NCBI RefSeq assembly: GCF_022539505.1
Contig: NC_061508.1
Span: forward strand, 267,598,736 to 267,662,735
Length of the DNA: 64,000 bases
DNA from: Lolium rigidum
Taxonomy: Eukaryota > Streptophyta > Magnoliopsida > Poales > Poaceae
Direction: 5' to 3'
The translations under genes were made by a program, and so were the position numbers. The notes under the pieces are model-generated. The model was not told the origin of the DNA. It did no database searches and saw only the letters and a list, made by a program, of their open reading frames with translations. This document shows, piece by piece, positions 45,253 through 56,855 of the stretch (positions within the stretch are counted from its first letter, which is position 1; the number at the start of each line of letters is the position of its first letter).

Positions 45253-45429
45253 TGTAGAAGGATAGAGAGGGTTTTGGCGTGATATGATGGATGTTGTATT
45301 GAGCCTCTCGGGCAAGTATATATAGTGGTACAAGACTTGGAGGCTAAGATAGCTCTCCTAGAGATATGGTAGGTAGAGATTACAAATCCTAGACTACCTA
45401 ATATAGCTATACCAAATATATCTCTAACA
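45253..45429 (-). mobile_element. Related LTR in inverted orientation
   Basis: The reverse complement of this 177-bp stretch matches the LTR at 44894-45047 along its length, with about 20 extra bases near the start. On the minus strand it follows a GGGGGAG polypurine tract (45430-45436), so it is the 3' LTR of a minus-strand element whose body lies to the right. Confidence 0.65.
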
Positions 45430-46375
45430 CTCCCCCGTAGTCGTAGCGGTAGTGACGTGAACAACAGTAGCGTCGCGGACGGTCGACCGGGAGAGAAGCC
45501 GAAGGTAGGAACCAACGGGCCGACACTCCCCGCAGCCGTAGCGTGAGCGTCATGGACGATGTCGCGTCGTGGATGCTTGGACTGTAGAAGAAGCCGAGGT
45601 GCTCATGCGAGGTGATAGCCCTTGTGCCGATGTCGAGGTAGCTGAGAGCGTGGGTGCTGCAACCTTGGTCGAGGGAGCCGCGCGAGGGATTGCCGTGGTC
45701 GATGTCGTGGTCGGGTGCTAGTGTCGAGGTAGCCGCACATGAAGCCGCAAGCGCATAGTGCATGAGGAGAGTGACGGAGACACGTCGAGGCAGTCGTGGA
45801 GGTTGTCGATGCCGAAGTCGATGCAGTCCGAGCCGTCGAGGACGAGGTGCTACCCTAGTTTTGCCAGAACTAGGCGCACATCGGGGACGAAGGCATACTC
45901 CGGTTTTGCTAGAACCGAGTACGCAAGACGAAGTCGAGGAAGGCGAGGCGCCGATCCGAGCTTGCCAGGCCCGGGGACGCGTCGGGGACGAAGGCACGCG
46001 GCGGTGTTGCCAGCACCGTGCATGCGTAGGACGGGACCAGTACAAATGGCGCACCATGTCGGAGTAGATTTAGCAGAGGAAGACTCAACGACAGTTGTCG
46101 GAGTAGAGTAGCAGGTGTCGTAGTCGGGGAAGATGCGAGGACGCTGGCGGCGGATATGTAGTGGACGAAGACGTAGAAGGCGGCTAACCCAGCAGTGACC
46201 CGGGGTGGTCATGCTGGACGCCTAGACGGGCGTTTGCGGTGGTCGGCGAGCTCAGCGCGACCTGGAGTGGTTGGCGAGCCCAGCGGCGACCTGGAGTGGA
46301 GGCGCTGCGGCGGTACACGAAGTAGGCGAGGAAGACCCGGCGGCGTGACGAAGACCATGCGCGGACGGAGGTGAC
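45430..46375 (-). mobile_element. Body of a minus-strand non-autonomous LTR element, truncated
   Basis: GC-rich sequence rich in GTCGTAG/GTCGAGG words upstream (minus) of the inverted LTR. Frames of up to 216 codons are open but show no retroviral domain. It is cut at 46375 by the Gypsy LTR that starts at 46376. Confidence 0.4.
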
Positions 46376-49300
46376 TGTAATAACCCAGAACATAGGAACA
46401 ACGAAGGGTAGATTTAGAAATGGGATGTGCATTTCATCGCAAAACGGGGGAAACTTTCGCGCCTTATTGCAACTAAACCTAAGAGGGATCGAGGTTCTCT
46501 CTCATTTTGCATCTAGGGTTAGGCAATGTGAGTTAGGAAAATTTCGACATGATCTCTTTTGTAACTTGTTACTTTGGGGAATGTTTGCATTTGATAAGTG
46601 TTAAACATTTAAATATAAACATCACACAATATAAACAATGAATTTAAAATTCAAACACAAGATACAAATTCAAATCATTTTGAATTTCAAAGTAAATATC
46701 AAATACAATATTTAATCAAGAATATACACATTACATAATACAAAAGCTCATAAACCAAAAACTTGAGCTTTATTGATTTACAACACAATTACAAAGTCTT
46801 TACAATATTCTTGATACAAGAATTGAGATATAATGAACAGTAATAAAAGAAAAGGAAAAATTACAAGTTTAATTCTAAACTAAACCTAAACTAAGTGTCT
46901 TGAGGATGATCTTCTCGGTCATATTCACCTTCAAACCTCGCAAATCAAATAACAGTACTAGCCGAATACAAGTGTTAGCAAGATTCAGCTTAGACAGCTA
47001 GCGTAAATAACACAAAGTTCAGCTTTGGACAATGAAACTCAGTCACAAGACACTTGTGCTTGTCCAAAAATCCCGGGACAAAGATCGATAAACATAGGCA
47101 GCACTCAAGCACCGAGCAAGCCACAGGGGCTCAAGTTTTACCATATGAAGGCTGTTGCTAGCCAAGCAACAGCAAGGCAATGCAAGGGGTGAGTCATAAA
47201 GCAACCAGGCTTGTGTGTCATGGCCAGGGAAGAAGTAGAGACCATATAAATAGCACACAAACCCTAGAACCAGTGCACAGTCGATCAGATAAGATCCCCA
47301 GGTAAGGGTGAAGCAAGAACAAGCACAGCTTCATCCAGCTTCATAACCAAGAACAGTAAACCAACACAACCAACTTAGCCACCAGGAATCATGGTGACTC
47401 GAGAAGATCAACCGTAATCTGGAGGTGAAGGGCCGTGAACGAAACCCCAAGTCTACATCAACCAAATATTTCATACTAGGAGCTGGAACAAGGTATACCA
47501 AGTTCCCGGACAGATCCAATGGATTTGATCCATCATATATGCATGAAATAAGCATGGGAATGAGCAGCATGCTCATATGGGTAGATCATCACTTGGTTTT
47601 CACCAAGGATTACTCGCTACCAAAAGCTACTAAAACAGAAACCATCCAGATACAAATCATGTGCACAGAGGCTAGAAAGCATGCACGGATACACACTAGC
47701 AAGATCACATGCACGTATAGCACCGATAGATAGCATAGATTAGCAAGCTAAGACTACACAGAAGATCCTAAGCAAGCAACCATCGTAAACCCTAGATTTC
47801 TTCACAGTGCAAGCATATTGGCATTCATACTTACTATGATCCCCTAATATGCAAGCAAAGTTGAGTAGCCAACAAGATCCAACCACTTGGTGAGCAACCG
47901 ACCAAGAGCAAGGCTACCGAGGTCACATCACACTTAGCACCAAATAAGAGCAAGCCAAATAGACCACATCACTATCCGTAAATGGATTCGGAGTTTGATT
48001 GCTTGTAAAAGAATCATGAACAAGCAAACTCATATACAAGCAAGACATTTAAATCATCACCGCATAAGCAGCTCATCGTAATTAAGTAATCTAAGCATGA
48101 ATTTATCACGGATCCATGCTAAGCATGACAAGTAGCATACTGTTAAGCAACACAATTTAATTCATAGCCACTAGAGCAAGTCTAGATAGCTAGAAATAAG
48201 CCACAGTACAAGTAAGCAACAGCACAGGGATGCTTGAGCATCAGCATCACCAAATAAGTGAATCATTTAACCACAATATTAGCCAGTAAGCAATCACTGA
48301 CAAACAATTGATCAAATTGATCAATCATAGCAAGCCAAGCTACACAGAGAGTTTTGCCAACAAGCAAGAAATGATCCAATGGATCATTGGATTGCGTAAT
48401 TAGTACCGAATCATATCACGAGCACCTCGGCACACACACAAGTGTCACGTATGCATCACAAGTGCACCTAGACAAGCAAGCATGATAGACCAGTGAGCAT
48501 AAGCAAGTCATAACCAATCATAGCATGGCATAGATAGCTCTTGAACAAGCACAATAGAGCATGGTAAGTGTAGATCATGCTAGGGGTAGCAACAAGGCAA
48601 GCATAGCATGAACAACAAGCAAAGCAGCATGTGCCAGTACCAGGAAATGGCAATTGGGCCATGAACTTGCAAGTAAACCGAAGCACAAGAAGATTGCACA
48701 GCAATAGCATGGCTCTAAATGGTCACAAGACCACCGGAGAGCAACAGATCATGAGGAGGAAGAAGGACAGTGGCAAGGGAGGCGCACAGAAGAGAAAGAG
48801 GGGAGCAGAGGAACTTACCCGCGCCTGGAGGCAGAAGCTATGGCATGGCGAGGCAGTGCCCGCGCGGCCATAGCAGACTGCAAACCAGGAAGGCGCCGGC
48901 GTTACGCCGACGAACACCACCACAAGCAGCACAGACATGGAGACGACGGCACAGGCGCTGCAAGCAGCACCCGCGCCAGGTCGGTCTCGGAGGCGCACAC
49001 GACGACGACGAGGGCGCGAGCTCGTCGGAGACCACCAGATCGCTCATGGCGATTCTCCAGGAGATCCAGATCGAGGCGATTCGCCAGGAGAGGACGAGAG
49101 GAGAGAAACGGCTCGGACAGATCGATAGGTCTGCTCGAGGCGGTTCTAGATCGGTAGGTGGCCACGGCGGAGGAGGCCGGTGATGGCCGGAGCAGGGCGT
49201 CGGCCATGGCGGCGACGCCATTGCCTCAGGGTCGCCAGAGATTAGGGTTAGACGAGTGAGAAGAGGGCCGAGTGAGAGTGAGAGTGGTGGGCCGCTTCGG

Positions 49301-51426
49301 CGCCACCAAACCCAAAAAGGGGGCCAGCCTATTTGGGCCGTCCCTGAGTTAGGCTATTGGGCTGGGCCCAATAGGGGTCCAGGGGGGTATTTTGGTCATT
49401 TTTCATTTAATAAAAGACCAAAACTTTACCAAATTTTAATAAATCATAAACAACTCTAAAAATCCAATAAAAATTGGATTTATGTATGAAAAATAAATCT
49501 TAACAAGAATAAAATATGAAATGGAATTTAAGAAACAAATTCAAAATTATGAATTTTCGAATTCAAATAATAACTTGGAACTTTAAATTATTATTCCCTT
49601 GTACTTAAAATTCAAGGAAAAATATCAAATAAGTTCAAATACTTATTTTCAAACATTTCAAAATGAAATTCTAATATTCCATGTCATATCTATTGCAAAG
49701 GGTATTTTTCCAAGAAAATACTATAATCCTTTTTATTCCAAAACTATGGAGGTAACTCTATAATTTCAAATTATTTTGGAATGACTAAGGTAATTATCAA
49801 GTAAAATCATTTTACTTTGAATTGTTGTACTTTGTGTGAATTACAATGATTAATACTTTTAAATCAATTGTAAATTACCGTCAAAGACATAAATCTTAAA
49901 TACAACCCTAAATTGTAATAATTCAATGGGGTAAATGGATTCAACATAAAATAATACATCCATGATTGCATTATTTGGATTTTTATAACATTGTCCTTAC
50001 CGGACAATGATGCTTCTTACAGAACCCGAGGTCCAGGTTCCATCAACTGCATTGAACTGCACTATCTCGCAAGTCCACAGTGCAAGTTCACCCTTGCTCA
50101 TGTCAACTTGATTATTTTTACTACTTTTAATGCAAAGCTATATACTTATCATTCCCGCATCGCAAATGAAATGTTAATTTCCAACTATGAATATGACTAT
50201 GTGGTCGGCAATGGAACCATGGTATGTGTTGATATGGTGGAGGTTCCATTGCAATGGGTTATATCACCCTAGGATTAAATTACCAATGCCGTCCAGTGAT
50301 TCTAGCGCCGTACAAACCGCGTTGACCATGAGATCTATAATGGCTCTGGGGAAGCCAGTCGTATCTTTTCCCTTCTGCACGCCAACGGATTGGTAGAGCC
50401 GGCGGGGTGTTGGAGGCACCGCCGTAGGTTGGGATAGCCTTTTAAATCCCCATCCATTAGTGATGATGGCTCTACGATCTATGAAGGATTGTCCAAAGTA
50501 CACCATGAGTAAAGCCGTATTATCGGGGGAAGTCTACTGGAGGTGTGCGGGTGGACAAAAGGGTGGGTTTGCAGTCGCGGAGAAGGCGGTGTGGGCTTGG
50601 ATCTTTATACCCGGCCTCACACCAAAGGAAGTGTGAACGGGGGCAAGTCCCTGCGGATGGCAAAAAGGGTGAGATCTCTTGTGGGAAAAGTAACGCACCT
50701 CCGCGAGTGTATCAAATTGTGGCTGTCACTCCTTGTTCCGGGAAGGGAACTGCGAACGCGGCAGGAAAGGAACTCCACGAAGTTCTGGTCAACTTGTGAA
50801 GACTGACGGGCATAGTTTTCATAATAAAAGCAACCTTTTGAAGAAATGTTTTCAAAACATGCATTGACCTGCGATTTCCTGATCAATGGTCGTAGCTAGT
50901 GCATCAAACACCTTTTATTCTTTTAGAACTTGCCGAGTACCTCCGTACTCACTTTCTTTCGACACCCTTGCTAGACTCGTGATCCCGAAGTGGAGGCTAT
51001 CAACGATGGGGCACCGGAAGGAAGCTACGAGCTGGTCTACGAAGAACCCGATCTTACCGGCGGAGTGGAAGGCGTAGACTATGGGATAGTCTACGGACCG
51101 GATGACACGGAGGTGGAGGAGTAGTGACATACCTTAGTATCATAGAGCCGAGCAACGTAGAACTTACCTAAATAAGTTGTTGAGCTCTTTTCATCTTTAG
51201 TATAAGTTGTAATGGTACTTTAGTAGTCTCTTAGGGTGTTCTCATAGGACTCGTGAGAATACCAACTTGTAAGACAATGTTTGTAATAAAGTATGGAGTG
51301 TTATGACCTGCAATGTTTCTGTTGTACCACTCTGAGGGATATGGCAATTTGTGAGGAAGCCCCTTCACAAAGATCATATCAACGACTTGTATACTACAAC
51401 ATGCAGTGGTATGCTGGGTCACCGCA
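46376..51426 (+). mobile_element. Ty3/gypsy 5' LTR, about 5 kb
   Basis: Starts TGTAATAACCCAGAACATAGG and ends GGGTCACCGCA, two bases before a primer site. TGTAATAACCC and the inverse of its end (TGCGGTGACCC) are similar. Preceding GTGAC may be the target duplication, but the 3' LTR lies outside the window. It contains a TATA box at 47245 and no convincing gene; ORFs in the GC-rich patch 48770-49220 are chance. A 5-kb LTR is long but known in large grass Gypsy elements. Nested insertions inside it cannot be excluded. Confidence 0.7.
47245..47252 (+). promoter_or_regulatory. TATA box in the Gypsy LTR
   Basis: TATAAATA followed by GCACACAAACCCTAG, about 870 bp into the LTR, on the strand of the element. 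Confidence 0.5.
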
Positions 51427-51428
51427 GC

Positions 51429-51440
51429 TGGTATCAGAGC
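51429..51440 (+). other. Primer-binding site of the Gypsy element
   Basis: TGGTATCAGAGC, the standard site for initiator tRNA-Met, two bases after the LTR end. Confidence 0.85.
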
Positions 51441-51643
51441 AAATGTTGCGACCTTAGGTTGGAAAAACCTAGTATAGGGAAGAAACCCGTAGGAGTCTAG
51501 TAGAAATAGTAAAGGATTCTCTAGAAATATGGTGGTTATTCACTTGAGAATAGCAAAACCATATATTTTAGTGCGATAATTCTTTATTATAGCTATTATG
51601 ATGCATTATCACTACTAATATTCTGCTTTTGTATACAGCCATA

Positions 51644-52875
51644 ATGGCGAACACTTTTCCCAAGAGGACTTTGAGGAAAGTTGAGGGTTGGCTTGGTGAT
51701 TATGATGGACCAATAACAGCTCTCCTGTGTGGGATGTTGAAGGAACTTCATTGCGATCCACGGATACCTGTTATCAAGTATACTTACTATGATGGGGAAA
51801 TCCTAGCCAAGTGCAAGTATCGGTCCAACTACCGGAAAAGCTGCCGATGAGTCGTATAATGCCATACGGAGAAGCCAAAACTATCACCACAGCCTACCAT
51901 ATGGGCCTATTCAAGGCAATCCTTGAGATAAGGCAGCACAAGTCGAGTAGAACTCCTATGTTCGGAGTTTTCTCATATACCTCATGCCGAGGAAGATGAG
52001 GATCCCACTCTTAATCATTTGGTGTTAGCCCACGAAGTCCCGAAGCTGCAAGACACAGACATGGATAGCCGTAAGTCTTTATTGACCACGATGTATCTTT
52101 TACACATGAAGATGAGAGGTGAGATTGACCACATGCTAGCTGAGTTCACGGACCCCGATAAAGTCCAAACTCGGATGCATGACTTGAGGGCACAACCACA
52201 ACATACTACACCCTTCTTTAACCCAGTACGGTGATGTAGATTTGAGTGACCAGTGGTTCAAGAGAAATCTACCTACAAGAGACCCACTTACACCTAACTT
52301 TGTTCCGCACTATCCACATGTGTCAGCATCATATGATACTGGATATGGGGGAGACCACTCATGGAACATAAATTGCTCGGAGTCACCGATTGAAAACTCG
52401 ACGGGTTGGCGTTTCGGGGAACCTTTCGGTGATGAGGAGGAGCCAATTCCATGTGATACCGGAGATGAGAGTGATGCGGTTAACTCAAATGTTAACCAAC
52501 ACTACGAGCAGGAAGAGAAAGGTACTCGATTCCATTTCTTTAGATTTGGAGATGGGTATATCTAAACCGTCGCAAGTACGAAGTAGGTGAGAGTTCCGGA
52601 ACAAAGAAAAAGAAGAAGAAGAAGATGAGGGGTCAAGTGAATAGGAATCCTCCATGGATGACTCGGAGAAGAGGCACTCGTATTCCACTGGGGATATGTA
52701 TGAGTCTTTATCTAGTTACTTTGGAATGACAGATCTCTGTCTCGGCACTTCGTCCGATTCAGATTACGTACCTACTGGAAGGACCTTTGTTCCGGACGGT
52801 GTTCGGAAGACTAGTCGCTGTACTGGTTGGACCCCAGGGATGTACGCGGAGGCGAATGAAGACGATGAGGAGTAG
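51644..52875 (+). pseudogene. Frameshifted leader ORF upstream of gag
   Basis: Blocks in changing frames: MANTFPKRTLRKVEGWLGDY (from 51644), VSVQLPEKLPMSRIMPYGEA, LAHEVPKLQDTDMDSRKSLL, then DYVPTGRTFVPDGVRKTSR ending in an acidic tail at 52875. Together it would be a protein of about 400 residues between the primer site and gag. It is not gag or pol. Such an extra ORF occurs in some large plant Gypsy elements and its role is unknown to me. Confidence 0.55.
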
Positions 52876-53772
52876 AGCTCCAAGGAAGAATAAAGTAATC
52901 TAGGTGGTATTGTAATAGAACGTATTTTAAATTCCCGATGGCTTGGGCTTGGAGCCAAATAAGTGGTTTATATGTACCACATGTAATATAAGTTTGTGAG
53001 TGTGTTATGTATTATACGGTGTATATACATAATAAATGTTTGTTTTGGATTTGCTTCTTGATTTCATTGTGTGACTAGTACTGGGCAATGAGTTGAGCTC
53101 AGAAAACATTCGCATGGTGTAATTATGAGTAATCGCTCTTTGTTACAGGACTAGGGGGAAATGGCGTTAGTAGAAACCGAAGAGGCTCGCAGAGAGCGGG
53201 AAGAAAGAGAAAAAGAGGAGGCAGATGCAGCAGCTAGAGCAGAAAACGCACCACCACCACCACACCCAATGTTACACCCAGACTTCCAACAGTATATGAG
53301 GTCAATGGAGGAAGACAGAAGGCGTTACCAGGAAAGTCAGAGCAAGAATATGCAGGATTTCTTTACCCATGTCATCAATGATAGGGGTAATGAAGGCAAG
53401 GGAGTAACACTATCGGACTTCCAAAATGCAAGACCACTACCATTCACATCAGCCCCAGAACCAATGGACGCTGAAGATTGGCTTATGGATACCGAACGGA
53501 AATTGAAGACCGTTGGTTGCAACGATGAGGAGAAGATCGGATATACCACTTATCCGTTGTCGGGACCAGCAAGCATCATGGTGGGAGAACCTTGTAGCAA
53601 GTACACCCTCCGGATAAGGTATTCACCCGGGAGGAGTTTAAGAAGAAGTTTCGGGATGCTCATGTTCCGGACAGCGTGGTGGAGTCGAAGAAGAGGGAGT
53701 TTGAAGAACCGAGACAGAATACTGCACCAATCATGCGAGTATGTTCGGGATTTCAATAGGTTATCCGGATAT

Positions 53773-54939
53773 TGTTGATCGCCAAAACCCACCGGCGGGC
53801 GGCGGCCTTGTCAACACCGTAGAGGCCGGGGGAGCCTAGAGCTGCGGCTGGCTGAGACCCCTCCGAGCGACGGCCCGCAATGCTCTTCCGGTCACACGCG
53901 GCGTTGCGAAGTGCAAGGGCGTGCCACCTGACCTATACCCGGTCGGGAAGGTGATGAGATTGCCTCGCTTAGTTTCTCGCAGGGCATACATGTAAACGTT
54001 AAATACGAGCCTCGATCGGCTCTCGGGTTATCTCGTGAATCGGCTCAAAGAGCCGATCCACCCATGATCCGTACGGGGTGTACGAATACTTGGTGGTCCT
54101 GCTGATCAAGATGAAGCTAATGAGATCTACGACGATTTAGGGTTTTCACCACATAATCGGATCATCCTACTCCGAGGTTGGGCCGGATGGCCACGCACGG
54201 TGCTCGTAAGCCGATCCTAAACAAGGCCAGAAAACCAACATGAAGTTGATCCTAGGAACATCCCGTTTAGGACTTGCGAACGCCACCCTACGTGCCACGG
54301 GATCCTCCCCCTTTGTAAGGCCAAACTATTGCGAGATATTAAACTAATCCTTGTAGAACAAGGAGCAATCGTAACGGATCAGATCTACTAAATAATGATC
54401 AAGCGGGGTGCCGCCCCCACACCCGAGATAGGCGTGAGGACGGCTAGATATGCAAGGGTTGCACTACGTAAGCATGCTTAAACGAAGAACAATGCTAACC
54501 CTAACACATCTAATGATAACTACGTTGCTCGCCATCAAAAGCGCTTCGATGACGAGCAACGCATGAACAACGTGGGGCTTGTGCTGCCTAGATCGCAAGA
54601 TGCGATCTAGGCGAGCATGTCGCTCACCGATAGAAACCCTCGAGACGAAGGAGTTGGCGATGCGCCGAGATTGGTTTGTTTTTGGGGTTGAACGTGAGTT
54701 GTTGTTTATTCCATAAACCCTAGGTACATATTTATAGTCCAGGGGACTTTCTAATGTGGGCATGCACTAAACCGTGCACGACTAAGATTCTATCTCTAAA
54801 CTAAAATAGATCTAATATGTTACGGATACACGGGCAATTAAACCCAACGAGGCCGATTCATAGAATTCTCCACGTATATTTCCTTAAGCCCATCTTGATC
54901 GCGGCCCACCGCCGACTCGGTCAAATCTTGGTGATAACA
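53773..54939 (-). repeat. 3' LTR of the nested element
   Basis: 1167 bp, TGTTGATCGCC ... GGTGATAACA on the plus strand. Nearly identical to 59705-60866, with roughly 18 differences seen by eye, about half single-base indels. Confidence 0.9.
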
Positions 54940-54950
54940 CATGCCCCCCT
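54940..54950 (-). other. Polypurine tract of the nested element
   Basis: Minus strand CAGGGGGGCATG directly before the LTR start TGTTATCACC. Confidence 0.65.
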
Positions 54951-55217
54951 GGTTTTGGAATTGGTAATTCCAAAATCACTCGCTTCCTTCGTCGGGTCAT
55001 GTCGTGGCGGAACCGTCGCGATTCCTCATGATGATGCCTTGCCTTCTCAACTTCTCCGCGTGACTTGGCAGCTTTTTTTTTTTTTTTAGGCACCACTTCC
55101 TCGGAAACTCGCCGTGGCATTGAATTTCCACTATATCCTCCTTCGATTTAACCGCTCTGAACAGTTCTTCTTTGTATCTCCTCCGCACTAGCACTCCAAA
55201 AAACCCTCCCCGCCACC

Positions 55218-55740
55218 ATGTCTTCCTCCTCCTCTGCTCCATCGGATCTTGCTAGCCAATCCTCCACGTCCCGTGAGCCGACGCCGGAGTACGACGCGGC
55301 GGCGGTCCACGCGGCCAACACCCGCCGCGCCATTGCGGCGGGGGAGGAAGCAGACCACGACTTCTCCGTCTGAGTCCGAGGACGACCGAGTCCTCGACGG
55401 ACGGGGAGAGCGACCTCCGCTTCCTCGCCGTTGGGGAAACGGAAGAGGGGAGTGACGACGACGGCTTCTCCTGCGACTTCACCTCTCCCGGGGAGGAGGA
55501 GGAGCGAGGAAGAGGAGGAGGAGGACGACGACGAGGGCTCCTCCGACGAGCCGCCGGCCAGCGGTTCCGCCCTTGGCCGGGCAATCTTAGCGACTTCGAC
55601 GGCGACGAGGACGACGCCGACGAAGAAGATGAAGACAACGAGGGCCCGGTCGGCGGCCATTGGAGCGACGACGAGCCCGCCGGGAGCCGGCGCCGACAAT
55701 GGCGACGACGGCGGACGACGAGGGCGGTGATGGCCCATAG
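55218..55740 (+). pseudogene. Ser/acid-rich ORF opposite to the element's gag strand
   Basis: Plus-strand ATG at 55218 reads MSSSSSAPSDLASQSSTSREPTPEYDAA and stops after 51 codons at DHDFSV. Acidic Glu/Asp/Ser-rich coding continues in other frames to a stop at 55738. It has a pyrimidine-rich leader and lies between the 3' LTR and the gag remnant, on the other strand. Similar antisense ORFs are present in related Pooideae Gypsy elements as far as I recall; function unknown. Confidence 0.4.
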
Positions 55741-56855
55741 ATAGGACCTCTAGAATAGGGCCAGTAGTAGTAGATGGGGCAGTGGAACCCCTAGTATTCC
55801 CCTTTTGAGAGCAATTAGCTCCTCATGTAAGAAATCTCCTCTTAATCAATGAAGAAATTTTCCCCCAATCTTGATTTTGCCGATTCCTTTTAATTGAGCC
55901 GATTCTCTCTTCTACTGACCTTGCCGATTCGTCCCCTTTGCCAATGCGTAATGAGCCGATCGCACCGCATCGGTCCTTTGAAATTCACCCTTCTCTTCTT
56001 CAAGCGATGATTTTCTAAATCTGGTGGAAGGTGCCGGACTTTCGAAACAACCTTCGAATTTTTCCAACCAAACCAAATAATCCTTTTCGGTACCCATCAT
56101 TGTGAAGAGGGTTGCAATGAAGGATCAGCCGATGGTATCCTCATCGGTTCTTAAACGAGTATCCACTAGGTCCGTTGCCCCCGAGCCTTACTCGAGGCGA
56201 GAATGTCGAGAGAATGCGCCACGGCCGATCCTCTTTCTTCCTCCGACAACCGATAATCCTCCGTTTCCTCTTTGACGGAAAAGGTTCGGGAACCCGGATC
56301 GGCTCGAAGCAGCTGGAGAAGTTTCCATTGCTTTACTCCCTCGAGGCAACAGAAAGCACCACCATTGGTCTAGATTTGGTGGAGACTCGATAAACACTGC
56401 ATAATTCCACTAAAGTCGATGGCTGCGCATCGGCTGCCTCTCAATTATAAAGTCGATGCCCTTGCATCGGCTGTAAAAAATTTCTTTTATTTTGGCCGAT
56501 TTTTCTTAATCGGCCCCCAATGTTTCATTGCACGTATGTTCTCACATGTTCCATCCGATTATATGCCCCCCGAGCCGATACCCTCGTCGGATGACTGCAG
56601 ATATCGGCTTGTATGGATAGCTAGGGCTCGCACTTGTGCGTTGGCTCTGCGAAAATCCGAGCTAACTCTCGTATGCCGACGTAGTCACCGCCCAATAGAT
56701 CGGTGCTGAACGCAAGCGAACATATGGTGAAAGTATTTTTGGCCGATTGCTCGAAATCGGCCTCCATATTCATTGGAGAGCCGGTCGAAGGTCCTGTAAT
56801 GTCCCTTCATGAACTTTTTGGGGCCGATCACAAGGATCGGCCTCTCCCGGTTTGC

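Noticed and set aside
48770..49221. ORFs of 100-137 codons on both strands
   Set aside because: All frames of a short GC-rich patch in the Gypsy LTR are open; no domain and no splice structure.
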